NCBI RefSeq assembly: GCF_900102185.1
Contig: NZ_LT629690.1
Span: 4,774,001 to 4,838,000, forward strand
DNA: 64,000 nt
Reading direction: 5' to 3'
DNA from: Terriglobus roseus
Lineage (GTDB): Bacteria; Acidobacteriota; Terriglobia; Terriglobales; Acidobacteriaceae
Both the position numbers and the translations under genes were made by a program. Positions 1 to 7,835 of this stretch are shown here, one piece after another. The notes under the pieces were generated by a model. That model ran no database searches and had not been told where the DNA came from. It saw only the letters and a program-made list of their open reading frames with translations. Numbering within the stretch: position 1 is the stretch's first letter; every line of letters starts with the position of its first letter.

Positions 1-923
1 GGATCGACCATGCCGCATCCCAGAAGTTCAATCCAGCCGGAGTACTTGCACTTGCGGCACCCCTTCTGCCCGCAGAAGGGGCAGGAGATCTGCACGTCCG
101 CGCTGGGCTCCGTGAAGGGGAAGAACGATGGGAAGAAGCGCGTCTTTACGGACGAGCCGAAGAAGGCTTTCATCGCGTGGTCGAGCGTGCCCTTCAGGTC
201 GCTGAAGGTGATGTTCGTGTCGACGCAGAGACCTTCCACCTGATGGAAGATAGGCGAGTGCGTGGCGTCGCTTTCGTCGTTGCGATGCACCTTGCCGGGG
301 ATGACGATGCGCAGCGGTGGTGGCTGCGAGATCATGGTGCGGATCTGCACGGGCGAGGTGTGCGTGCGCATCAACAGGCGCTCGCGGAGCGGCTTCTTGT
401 CCTGATCGGCGACGACGAGTGTGTCCTGCGTGTCGCGCGCAGGGTGGTTCGGCGGGAAGTTGAGCGCTTCGAAGTTGTAGAAGTCGCTTTCCACTTCCGG
501 GCCGATGCCGATGGAGTAGCCCAGCGCGGCGAAGACTGCGGTCATTTCGCGCATGGTGCGCGTGAGCGGATGCTCCGTGCCGATGGAGCGGCGGATGCCG
601 GGCAGGGAGAGGTCCAGTGATGAACCTTCTGCGGCTGTGCTGGTCGGGCCAGCGAGAAGCGCTGCTTCAATCTCGTTCTTGAGGGCGTTGAAGCGCATGC
701 CGAGCGACTTCTTCGCTTCGGGCGGCGCGGTCTTGAGCCAGCTTTCGCTGAGCAGCTTCAGGCGGCCCTGTTTGCGGCCAAGCCAGTCGAGGCGGAAGTT
801 TTCCTGCGCCTCGGGCGTGGTCAGTTGCGCGGCTGCGGAGCGAACTTCGTCCGTGAGCGCGCGGAAGGCCTGGTCAAGCGAGGCGTCATCGAACGCGCTC
901 AGGGGTGTGATGGTATCCGTCAT
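1..923 (-). CDS. pheS: Phenylalanyl-tRNA synthetase alpha subunit (3' end cut by window)
   Basis: Charges tRNA-Phe together with PheT in the cytoplasm. About 307 codons are visible, from an ATG at 921-923; the C-terminus runs off the left edge. The first ~90 residues have the charged helical character of the PheS tRNA-binding arm. The class II catalytic domain follows, with motifs such as HPARDTQDTL, LLMRTHTSPVQIR, GKVHRNDESDATHSP and FHQVEGLCVD near residues 160-235, as in the family. Before the final WIELLGCGMV strand lies a four-Cys cluster, C281-x2-C284-x4-C289-x2-C292, which looks like a zinc ribbon and which I recall from PheS of several phyla. It lies 34 bases downstream of the HAD-UbiA gene on the same strand and may be cotranscribed with it. 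pheT should follow outside the window. Confidence 0.95.
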   Translation of the reverse strand, partial: MTDTITPLSAFDDASLDQAFRALTDEVRSAAAQLTTPEAQENFRLDWLGRKQGRLKLLSESWLKTAPPEAKKSLGMRFNALKNEIEAALLAGPTSTAAEGSSLDLSLPGIRRSIGTEHPLTRTMREMTAVFAALGYSIGIGPEVESDFYNFEALNFPPNHPARDTQDTLVVADQDKKPLRERLLMRTHTSPVQIRTMISQPPPLRIVIPGKVHRNDESDATHSPIFHQVEGLCVDTNITFSDLKGTLDHAMKAFFGSSVKTRFFPSFFPFTEPSADVQISCPFCGQKGCRKCKYSGWIELLGCGMVD

Positions 924-957
924 GATGCGTCTTTACAGGATAAACGAGCGCGAGGCG

Positions 958-2556
958 CTACAGGGCGAGCCAGACGATGAGAGCGCATACAGCGCCTAAC
1001 AGCCAGCTCATGCGATCGGTGATGGCGTAGACGACCGGGTCTTCATGCAACTGACCACGGCTGGCCAGCAGCCAGACACGGCTGATCCACAGAATCAGCA
1101 CCGGTTCGATGAGCCACAGGCGGCTCATGTGGGTGTACAGGTGCGCCGCCGTCAGGTTTGAGATGTACATGCTGAGAACGACGACGGCAGCAAATGCGCT
1201 GGAGGTTCCAAGGGCGCGCAGTTGTTCGATGTCGCCGGTGCCGTAGCCACGTCCTGAGGCTTTGTCGCGCCCGCTGGCGACCATCAGTTCAAGCTCGCTG
1301 AAGCGCTTGACGAAGGCGAGCGAGAGGAAGAAGAAGATGGAGAATGCGGCCAGCCACTCTGAGATGAACACGCCACTGGCAGCCGCACCAGCCAGTAGGC
1401 GGATGGTGTACAGGCCGCTTAGTACGATGACGTCGACGAGGACCATTCTCTTCAAAACAAAGGAATAAGCCAGTGTAGTGACGGTATAAATGCCAAGCCA
1501 CAGGACGAAACTGTCTGGTGCCTGGAGCAGTCCTGTTCGCTGTACCGTCCCGTTGAAATGAGTGGCTGTGTGGGGTACGAGCACCGCGAGCACCACGGCA
1601 ATCAGGAAGAACGCAACCACAATTGCCACACCCGCGATGGGTGAGAGGTCTCCTGAGGCGAAGGGCCTGAGGCGCTTTCGTGGGTGACGGCGGTCCGCCT
1701 CAATGTCGAGCAGATCGTTGATGATGTAGGTCGCGCTGGCGCAGAAGGACAGGGAGAAGAACGCCAAAAGGCAGGCGATCAAGCTGCGCCCGGAGAAGTC
1801 GTGGGCCAGGATGGTGGGCAGGAAGATCAAGGCATTCTTCGCCCATTGGTGCGCCCGGATCGTCTTTAAAAAGACCTTGGAGGTGGACCTGCGGTCGATA
1901 AATTCGCGGTGAATGGCAGTGCGGTCGAGCTGGAGGGCCTTCCGCAGTTTCCGATGCGGATTGGCTACCATGGGAAGGACACTTTCGCGCAGGAGCGTGC
2001 GATCGGGAATGGCGTTACCGATGTAGGTGAAACCCTCGGGAAAGAGGTCCTGGAAGGCCTTCAGCTTGTTTGCACCTGCCAGATTCAGGGTGCCGTCAGA
2101 GGCCAGAACCCCTGTGAACAGGTCGCCAAAATGGGCTGCCACCTGTCGCGCAAATCCAATGTCTGCAGCAGTTGCGAGATAAATTCGGCGTCCGAGCGCA
2201 TGTTGTTCCCACAGATAATCCAGCAGCGGCTGGTTGTAGGGCAGGAATTCGACGTCGACCCGGGCGCGACCGGTGATTTCGCGTTTGAACCCCGCCCGGC
2301 CCTTGCTGACCCAACGGGGCCAGTGCAGGGGAGAGGTGGGCTGCTGGCGAACCAGCAGGAGAACCGCGTCGATCAGGGTGTCGCTTTTGACCAGGGTGCC
2401 GTCAAGATCCACGCACAGAGGCACATCTTGGGCTCCATTTGCCTCTGGGTATGCTGTTGCGGCGACGCCGGTCAGGCGATCGTCTTCCATGGCTTGCAAC
2501 TCCCTGTCTGTCTCAATCGGTGATTCGGGGAAGCCAGAATAAAGACCCGGCGACAT
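958..2556 (-). CDS. HAD phosphatase-like / UbiA prenyltransferase fusion protein
   Basis: About 532 residues with two domains. Residues 45-205 form a HAD-like domain with the nucleophile motif D50-x-D52-G-T-L and a Thr in motif II (near T129). Its acidic motif IV is weak (GNAIPD, with N181 where Asp is usual). Residues 225-532 are a polytopic UbiA domain. Its first Asp motif, N280-D-L-L-D284-x3-D288 followed by RRHPRKRLRPFASG, matches the decaprenylphosphoryl-phosphoribose synthase subgroup (Rv3806c-like), which transfers phosphoribose from PRPP to polyprenyl phosphate, better than quinone or haem prenyltransferases. By inference the HAD part could dephosphorylate that product. The start is uncertain: a TATAAT sits on this strand at 2561-2566, so transcription may begin at the first ATG, and a later ATG at 2488-2490 has a GGGAG upstream. 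Confidence 0.85.
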   Translation of the reverse strand: MSPGLYSGFPESPIETDRELQAMEDDRLTGVAATAYPEANGAQDVPLCVDLDGTLVKSDTLIDAVLLLVRQQPTSPLHWPRWVSKGRAGFKREITGRARVDVEFLPYNQPLLDYLWEQHALGRRIYLATAADIGFARQVAAHFGDLFTGVLASDGTLNLAGANKLKAFQDLFPEGFTYIGNAIPDRTLLRESVLPMVANPHRKLRKALQLDRTAIHREFIDRRSTSKVFLKTIRAHQWAKNALIFLPTILAHDFSGRSLIACLLAFFSLSFCASATYIINDLLDIEADRRHPRKRLRPFASGDLSPIAGVAIVVAFFLIAVVLAVLVPHTATHFNGTVQRTGLLQAPDSFVLWLGIYTVTTLAYSFVLKRMVLVDVIVLSGLYTIRLLAGAAASGVFISEWLAAFSIFFFLSLAFVKRFSELELMVASGRDKASGRGYGTGDIEQLRALGTSSAFAAVVVLSMYISNLTAAHLYTHMSRLWLIEPVLILWISRVWLLASRGQLHEDPVVYAITDRMSWLLGAVCALIVWLAL

Positions 2557-2729
2557 GGCGATTATAAAGACGCGCTATTTGCGCACATGGGTGCTTCGAA
2601 TGAATTCTCACGAAACCTTATGTCAGGGGTGTCCGTCATTCCTTATAGTCAAAGAGAGTATGCCGGATTTCCGGCCATGCCAGTGACACACCTCAATCTG
2701 AAAAAATCAGGACGGTTCTACGCAAACGT
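2557..2729. promoter_or_regulatory. Divergent intergenic region between UbiA fusion and RND adaptor genes
   Basis: The 173 bases between divergent genes must hold both promoters. On the minus strand a TATAAT occurs at 2561-2566, without a recognisable -35 at normal spacing. I see no convincing sigma-70 promoter for the efflux operon on the plus strand and no clear operator palindrome. No regulator gene for the pump lies next to it. Confidence 0.4.
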
Positions 2730-4484
2730 ATGTCGCTTACTGCCAGCGAGCACCCAGTCTCTTCTTCGCACCCGGCGCTGCCGGACCACGCTTCGCCTTC
2801 TTCGACCGGTCTGGCCAATGATGCATCGCAGCATCCGGGAGAGCCGAAGAAGGGCGGTTCGTGGCTGCGCGTCCTGATTCTCATCCTGTTGGTGGGTGGT
2901 GCGATTGGTTTTGTGGTGTACCGCATTGTGACCAACAAGCCGAAGGAGACAGCCGGACCAGGCGGTCGCCGCGGTGGTGGTGCAGGACAGATTGTCCCCG
3001 TGGCCTTTGACGTGGCCACGCTGAAGACGATGCCGATCTCACTGCAGGCGCTGGGCACGGTAACGGCATACAACACCGTGACGCTGCGCAGCCGCGTGGA
3101 TGGTCAGATCACGCGCGTGAACTTCACTGAAGGTCAGCGTGTGAAGCAGGGGCAGTTGCTGATTGAGATTGATCCGCGTCCTTATGCTGCGGCCCTGGAA
3201 CAGGCAAAAGGAAACCTCACCCGCGATCAGGCAAATGCGGCGTACGCACAGGCTCAGGCACAGCGTTACAGCCAGCTTTATGCTGCCGGCGTTGTGAGCA
3301 AGGAATCCACACAGACGCAGGAATCCACCGCTGGACAGGCTGTGGGAACTTTGGCTGCCGATCGCGCCGCGATTGATGCGGCACAGGTGAACCTGAACTA
3401 CACGCGTATCACGTCGCCCATTAACGGTGTTGTCGGTCTGCGCCAGGTAGACGTGGGCAATATCGTTTCGGCTGCTGCTACGACCGGTCTGGTGGTGATT
3501 ACACAGGTACAGCCCATTGCCGTAATCTTCACGCTGCCGGAAGACCAGATTCCGCAGGTGTTCTCGCACATGCGTGGCGGCCAGAAGCTGGTGGCAGAGG
3601 CTTGGGATCGTTCCAACTCGCAGAAGCTGGCAACCGGTTCGCTGCTGACGGTGGACAACCAGATTGATACGACGACTGGTACGGCGAAGCTGAAGGCTGT
3701 CTTCCAGAACGAGAGCAATGAGCTCTATCCGAATCAGTTTGTGAACATCCATCTGATTCTGGAGAATCGTCCGAATTCGTTGGTGATTCCTGCCGCGGCA
3801 ATTCAGACCGGCAATGGCGGCACGTTTGTTTATGCGATTGATCGCACCAAGGGACAGGCCAACCCGGTTGCGGGTGGCGGTGCTGCTGGTGGTGGTCGCG
3901 GTGGACGTAACGGCGGCGGCAATGCCAATGGCGGTGGTGCAAATGCTCCCGCTGGTGGCGCGAATACCGCAGCAGGTCCAGGATCGGCCGACGCGAATGC
4001 AGCCGGTGGTTCGGGTGGACGCGCTGGTGGTCAGGCTGGTGCCGGCGGCGCTCGTCCCAGCAACCAGAATTTCCCGGTGCAGGTGGTGCAGGTTGTTGTG
4101 GACAGCACGCAGGGTACGAATGTGATTTTGCGCAGCGGTCTGAAGCCGGGTGACCAAGTGGTGACGGACGGCCAGGAGAAGCTGCAGCCCGGTAGCCGTG
4201 TGATCCCGCGTCCTTCCGACGATATGCAGGCGGCTCGTAAGGCGGCCCAGAATCCTGATGCGCAGAAGGTGAACCCCAATCCCGGCGCTGGTGATTTCAG
4301 CAACGGTCGTGATTCGGATGTTTCTCCGGCAATGGCAGGACGCCGCGGGCAGGGGCAAGGAGCAGCTGGCACGGATAGCAGCGGTTTGGGTTCCAGCCAC
4401 ACTCCGAACCAGAATCGTGAAGGCGCGAATGGCCAGATGAGCAACGGGGCCAATGGCTCGGGTCGTCGTCGGCCACAGCAGTAG
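2730..4484 (+). CDS. RND efflux periplasmic adaptor (membrane fusion protein, MdtA-like)
   Basis: Links an inner-membrane RND pump to an outer-membrane channel. It has 584 residues: a Ser/Pro-rich cytoplasmic start, one membrane anchor at about 45-67, a lipoyl-type hairpin domain around 105-240 (VTLRSRVDGQITRV, EGQRVKQGQLLIEIDPRPY), and beta-barrel and proximal domains. It is longer than the usual ~400 residues for two reasons. A Gly/Ala/Asn-rich stretch at about 379-447 interrupts the membrane-proximal domain, and an Asn/Gly/Gln-rich tail follows residue ~500. The start ATG at 2730 fits the hydrophobic anchor; the ribosome site is weak (AGGACGG about 15 bases upstream). It is the first gene of a three-gene operon with two RND permeases, the MdtABC arrangement. 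The substrate cannot be told from sequence. Confidence 0.93.
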   Translation: MSLTASEHPVSSSHPALPDHASPSSTGLANDASQHPGEPKKGGSWLRVLILILLVGGAIGFVVYRIVTNKPKETAGPGGRRGGGAGQIVPVAFDVATLKTMPISLQALGTVTAYNTVTLRSRVDGQITRVNFTEGQRVKQGQLLIEIDPRPYAAALEQAKGNLTRDQANAAYAQAQAQRYSQLYAAGVVSKESTQTQESTAGQAVGTLAADRAAIDAAQVNLNYTRITSPINGVVGLRQVDVGNIVSAAATTGLVVITQVQPIAVIFTLPEDQIPQVFSHMRGGQKLVAEAWDRSNSQKLATGSLLTVDNQIDTTTGTAKLKAVFQNESNELYPNQFVNIHLILENRPNSLVIPAAAIQTGNGGTFVYAIDRTKGQANPVAGGGAAGGGRGGRNGGGNANGGGANAPAGGANTAAGPGSADANAAGGSGGRAGGQAGAGGARPSNQNFPVQVVQVVVDSTQGTNVILRSGLKPGDQVVTDGQEKLQPGSRVIPRPSDDMQAARKAAQNPDAQKVNPNPGAGDFSNGRDSDVSPAMAGRRGQGQGAAGTDSSGLGSSHTPNQNREGANGQMSNGANGSGRRRPQQ

Positions 4485-4488
4485 ATTT

Positions 4489-4582
4489 CCCGGCAGCGAT
4501 GCCGGTCACTCAGCGGCAATGCTGCTGACAACTGATGTTCCAGGCCGGAACGGAAGGCTTAACGCCCCGTCCCGGCCTGTTT
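4489..4582 (+). other. Intercistronic hairpins between adaptor and first pump gene
   Basis: The 120-base gap holds two inverted repeats. One is CCGGCA/TGCCGG around 4490-4505. The other is CAGGCCGG (4541-4548) pairing with CCGGCCTG (4572-4579), followed by TTTACCC. The second is terminator-like but poor in T, so it could cause partial termination or protect the mRNA end and set adaptor:pump stoichiometry. That role is inferred. Confidence 0.4.
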
Positions 4583-4604
4583 ACCCTTTCCGGAGCCTCC
4601 GCGC

Positions 4605-7600
4605 ATGAGTCCGTCCCGGCCATTTATTCTTCGTCCGGTCGCCACAGTTTTGTTGATGGTTGCCGTTTTGCTGGCGGGTGGCGTTGCCTATACGCAGCTG
4701 CCGGTCTCGGCGCTGCCGCAGGTCGATTACCCAACGATCCAGGTGCAGACCTACTACCCCGGCGCATCACCGTCGGTGATGACCTCTGCTGTTACGGGTG
4801 CGCTGGAACGCCAGTTCGGCCAGATTCCGGGTCTGACGCAGATGACGTCGACGTCCTCTGGCGGCGGATCGATCATTACGCTGCAGTTCAATCTGTCGGA
4901 ATCCATCGACGTGGCGCAGCAGGACGTGCAGGCGGCAATTAATGCTGCCAGCAGCTACCTGCCCCAGAATCTGCCCAACCCACCGATTTACAACAAGGTG
5001 AATCCGGCCGACGCGCCGATTCTGACGCTGGCTTTGACGTCGAAGACGCTGCCGCTGACGAAGGTGGAAGATCTGGCCGATACGATTCTGGCCAACAAGA
5101 TCTCACAGCTCTCTGGCGTAGGTCTCGTTTCGATTGCGGGCGGACAGAAGCCGGGTGTGCGTATCCAGGCCAACCCGACGACGCTGGCCGGTTACGGCAT
5201 GTCGTTGGAGGATCTGCGTACGGCGCTGGCAGCTGCAAACGTCGACCAGGCGAAGGGTAACCTGAACGGCCGTCTGCAGAGCTACACCATCGGCGCGAAT
5301 GACCAGCTGTTGTCCGCGAAGGACTACCAGGATGTCATCGTTGCCTATCGCAACGGGTCTCCGGTACGCATGAGCGACGTCGCCAATTCAGTTGATGGAG
5401 CGGAGAACTCCTTCCAGGCCGCGTGGATGGGACGTCGTGATGACGAAGGCAATCCGAATACGCAGCCGGCCGTCATCATCAACATTCAGCGTCAGCCCGG
5501 CGCGAACATCATCGGCGTCGTCGATCGTATTGAAGCGCTGTTGCCGAAGTTGCAGGCGACATTGCCCGCATCAGTAAAGCTTGAGACGCTGACGGATCGT
5601 ACAGGCACCATCCGCGCTTCCGTTGCGGATGTGCAGTTCGAACTGATGCTGACCATCGCGCTGGTCATCTTCGTTATCTTCTTGTTCCTGCGTTCGTGGC
5701 GCGCGACGATTATTCCGTCGGTCGCGGTGCCGCTGTCTATTGTGGGCACGTTCGCGGTGATGTACCTGCTGGGTTATTCGCTGAACAACCTGTCGCTGAT
5801 GGCGCTGACGATTTCGACCGGCTTTGTGGTGGACGACGCCATCGTGATGGTCGAGAACATCGACCGTTATCTGGAAGAAGGACATTCGCCGCTGGAAGCA
5901 GCGCTGATGGGATCGGAGCAGATCGGCTTTACGATTCTGTCGCTGACCATTTCGCTCATCGCCGTGTTGATTCCGCTGCTGTTCATGGGCGATATCGTGG
6001 GCCGCTTATTCCGCGAGTTTGCCGTGACGCTGTCGGTGACGATTCTTGTGTCTGCCGTGGTTTCGCTGACGCTGACGCCGATGATGGCGGCCAAGCTGCT
6101 GAAGCATACGCCGGAACATGAGAAGGGCAAGTTCTACAAGGTTAGCGAAGACTTCTTCAATTGGGTTATCGCTCGGTATGCCACCGGCGTGCGCTGGGTG
6201 CTGCGCCACCAGACATTTACCTTGCTGGTGACGGCGGGTACTTTTGTTCTGACATTGTTGATGTACATGTGGGTGCCGAAGGGCTTCTTCCCGGTGCAGG
6301 ATACGGGTGTGATTCTGGCCATTACGGATGCACCGCAGGACATCAGCTTTAATGCAATGAGCCAACGACAGCAGGCACTGGCGAATGCCATCCTGAAAGA
6401 TCCGGATGTGGACTCGCTTTCGTCGTTCATCGGTATTGATGCGACGAATCAGACGCTGAACTCGGGCCGCATTCAGATCAACCTGAAGGACCGTGAAGAT
6501 CGCAAGACGAGTGCTTCCGACATCATTCGTCGCCTGCAGCCGAACCTGGACAAGGTGGAAGGCATCAAGGCGTACATGCAGCCGTTGCAGGATCTGACGG
6601 TAGAAAACCGCACCGCACGCACGCAGTATCAGTACTCCGTGGAAGATGCGAACAGCGATGAGCTGGTGGTGTGGACGAATCGCATCCTGCAGAAGTTCAA
6701 GACACTGCCTGCGCTGGCAGACGTTGCTTCCGATCAAACGACGGAAGGTTTGGAAGCATCGTTGGTCATCGATCGCGATACCGCGTCACGACTGGGGATT
6801 ACGCCGCAAAATATTGACGACACGTTGTACGACGCCTTTGGGCAGCGTCAGGTATCGACCATGTTCACTCAACAGAATCAGTACCACGTGATTCTGGAAG
6901 TGGCGCCGCAGTACCAGAAGAGCCCGACTGCGCTGGACAACATTTATGTGAAGTCATCCAGCGGAACACAGGTTCCTCTCTCCGCCTTCACGCACTTTGA
7001 GTCGAAGAAGACAACGCTGGCTATCTCGCACGAAGGGCAATTCCCGTCAGTGAACATCTCGTTCAACCTGGCTCCGGGATACTCCATCGGTGACGCTGTT
7101 TCGCAGGTACGTAAAGCGGAAAAAGAGCTGAATATGCCGCTGAGCGTGAATGCGAACTTCCAGGGAACGGCGGCATCGTTCGAAGCATCGCTTTCGAATG
7201 AGCCCATCCTGATCCTGGCTGCGTTGATCACGGTGTACATCGTTCTGGGTGTTCTGTACGAAAGCTACATTCACCCCATCACGATTCTTTCCACGCTGCC
7301 GTCAGCAGGTGTGGGTGCAATCCTGGCGTTGTTTATCACCGGAACCAATCTTTCGGTGATTGCGTTGATCGGCATCATCCTTCTGATCGGCATTGTGAAG
7401 AAGAACGCCATCATGATGATCGACTTTGCGCTGGAAGCAGAACGCGAAGGCGGCAAGACGCCGGAAGAGTCGATTTATCAGGCTTGCTTGCTTCGCTTCC
7501 GTCCCATCATGATGACGACGATGGCTGCACTGTTGGGCGGTGTGCCGCTGGCATTGGGCACCGGCACTGGATCAGAGCTGCGTCGTCCTTTGGGTATCAC

Positions 7601-7769
7601 GATCATTGGCGGCCTGATTGTTTCGCAGGTACTGACGCTGTATACGACGCCGGTGGTGTACCTGTTCTTTGATCGCATTGGACGCAAGTATCTGGGAACG
7701 GAAGAGGGTGACCGCGAACGGTTGGCCCATCTGCATGAAGACGAACCGCACTATGCGACTGGAGATTAA
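4605..7769 (+). CDS. RND multidrug efflux permease (HAE1 family, MdtB/AcrB-like)
   Basis: Proton-driven inner-membrane pump subunit of 1054 residues, the usual length for AcrB homologues. It starts with an immediate first membrane helix (RPFILRPVATVLLMVAVLL). Two large periplasmic loops and twelve helices follow the family pattern. The proton-relay Asp pair of helix 4 is present at about D410-D411 in GFVVDDAIVMVENI. Typical repeats RATIIPSVAVPLS and HPITILSTLPSAGVGA mark the two halves. The ATG at 4605 is preceded by CGGAG. The gene lies between the adaptor and a second permease, so the pump is probably a heteromultimer like MdtB2C. No TolC-type channel gene is present, so one must be supplied from elsewhere. 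Confidence 0.96.
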   Translation: MSPSRPFILRPVATVLLMVAVLLAGGVAYTQLPVSALPQVDYPTIQVQTYYPGASPSVMTSAVTGALERQFGQIPGLTQMTSTSSGGGSIITLQFNLSESIDVAQQDVQAAINAASSYLPQNLPNPPIYNKVNPADAPILTLALTSKTLPLTKVEDLADTILANKISQLSGVGLVSIAGGQKPGVRIQANPTTLAGYGMSLEDLRTALAAANVDQAKGNLNGRLQSYTIGANDQLLSAKDYQDVIVAYRNGSPVRMSDVANSVDGAENSFQAAWMGRRDDEGNPNTQPAVIINIQRQPGANIIGVVDRIEALLPKLQATLPASVKLETLTDRTGTIRASVADVQFELMLTIALVIFVIFLFLRSWRATIIPSVAVPLSIVGTFAVMYLLGYSLNNLSLMALTISTGFVVDDAIVMVENIDRYLEEGHSPLEAALMGSEQIGFTILSLTISLIAVLIPLLFMGDIVGRLFREFAVTLSVTILVSAVVSLTLTPMMAAKLLKHTPEHEKGKFYKVSEDFFNWVIARYATGVRWVLRHQTFTLLVTAGTFVLTLLMYMWVPKGFFPVQDTGVILAITDAPQDISFNAMSQRQQALANAILKDPDVDSLSSFIGIDATNQTLNSGRIQINLKDREDRKTSASDIIRRLQPNLDKVEGIKAYMQPLQDLTVENRTARTQYQYSVEDANSDELVVWTNRILQKFKTLPALADVASDQTTEGLEASLVIDRDTASRLGITPQNIDDTLYDAFGQRQVSTMFTQQNQYHVILEVAPQYQKSPTALDNIYVKSSSGTQVPLSAFTHFESKKTTLAISHEGQFPSVNISFNLAPGYSIGDAVSQVRKAEKELNMPLSVNANFQGTAASFEASLSNEPILILAALITVYIVLGVLYESYIHPITILSTLPSAGVGAILALFITGTNLSVIALIGIILLIGIVKKNAIMMIDFALEAEREGGKTPEESIYQACLLRFRPIMMTTMAALLGGVPLALGTGTGSELRRPLGITIIGGLIVSQVLTLYTTPVVYLFFDRIGRKYLGTEEGDRERLAHLHEDEPHYATGD

Positions 7770-7835
7770 GTCGCGTTCGTTATGCGCGATTGAGCTAATG
7801 ACTGGTTTTTCCTGTCCAACACAAGGACCGATGCA

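Noticed and set aside
3039-4400. Long minus-strand open frame opposite the RND adaptor gene
   Set aside because: It is an antisense by-product of the repetitive Gly/Ala-rich, GC-rich coding strand; its product has no motifs and is full of Thr/Arg/Ile typical of a reversed frame.
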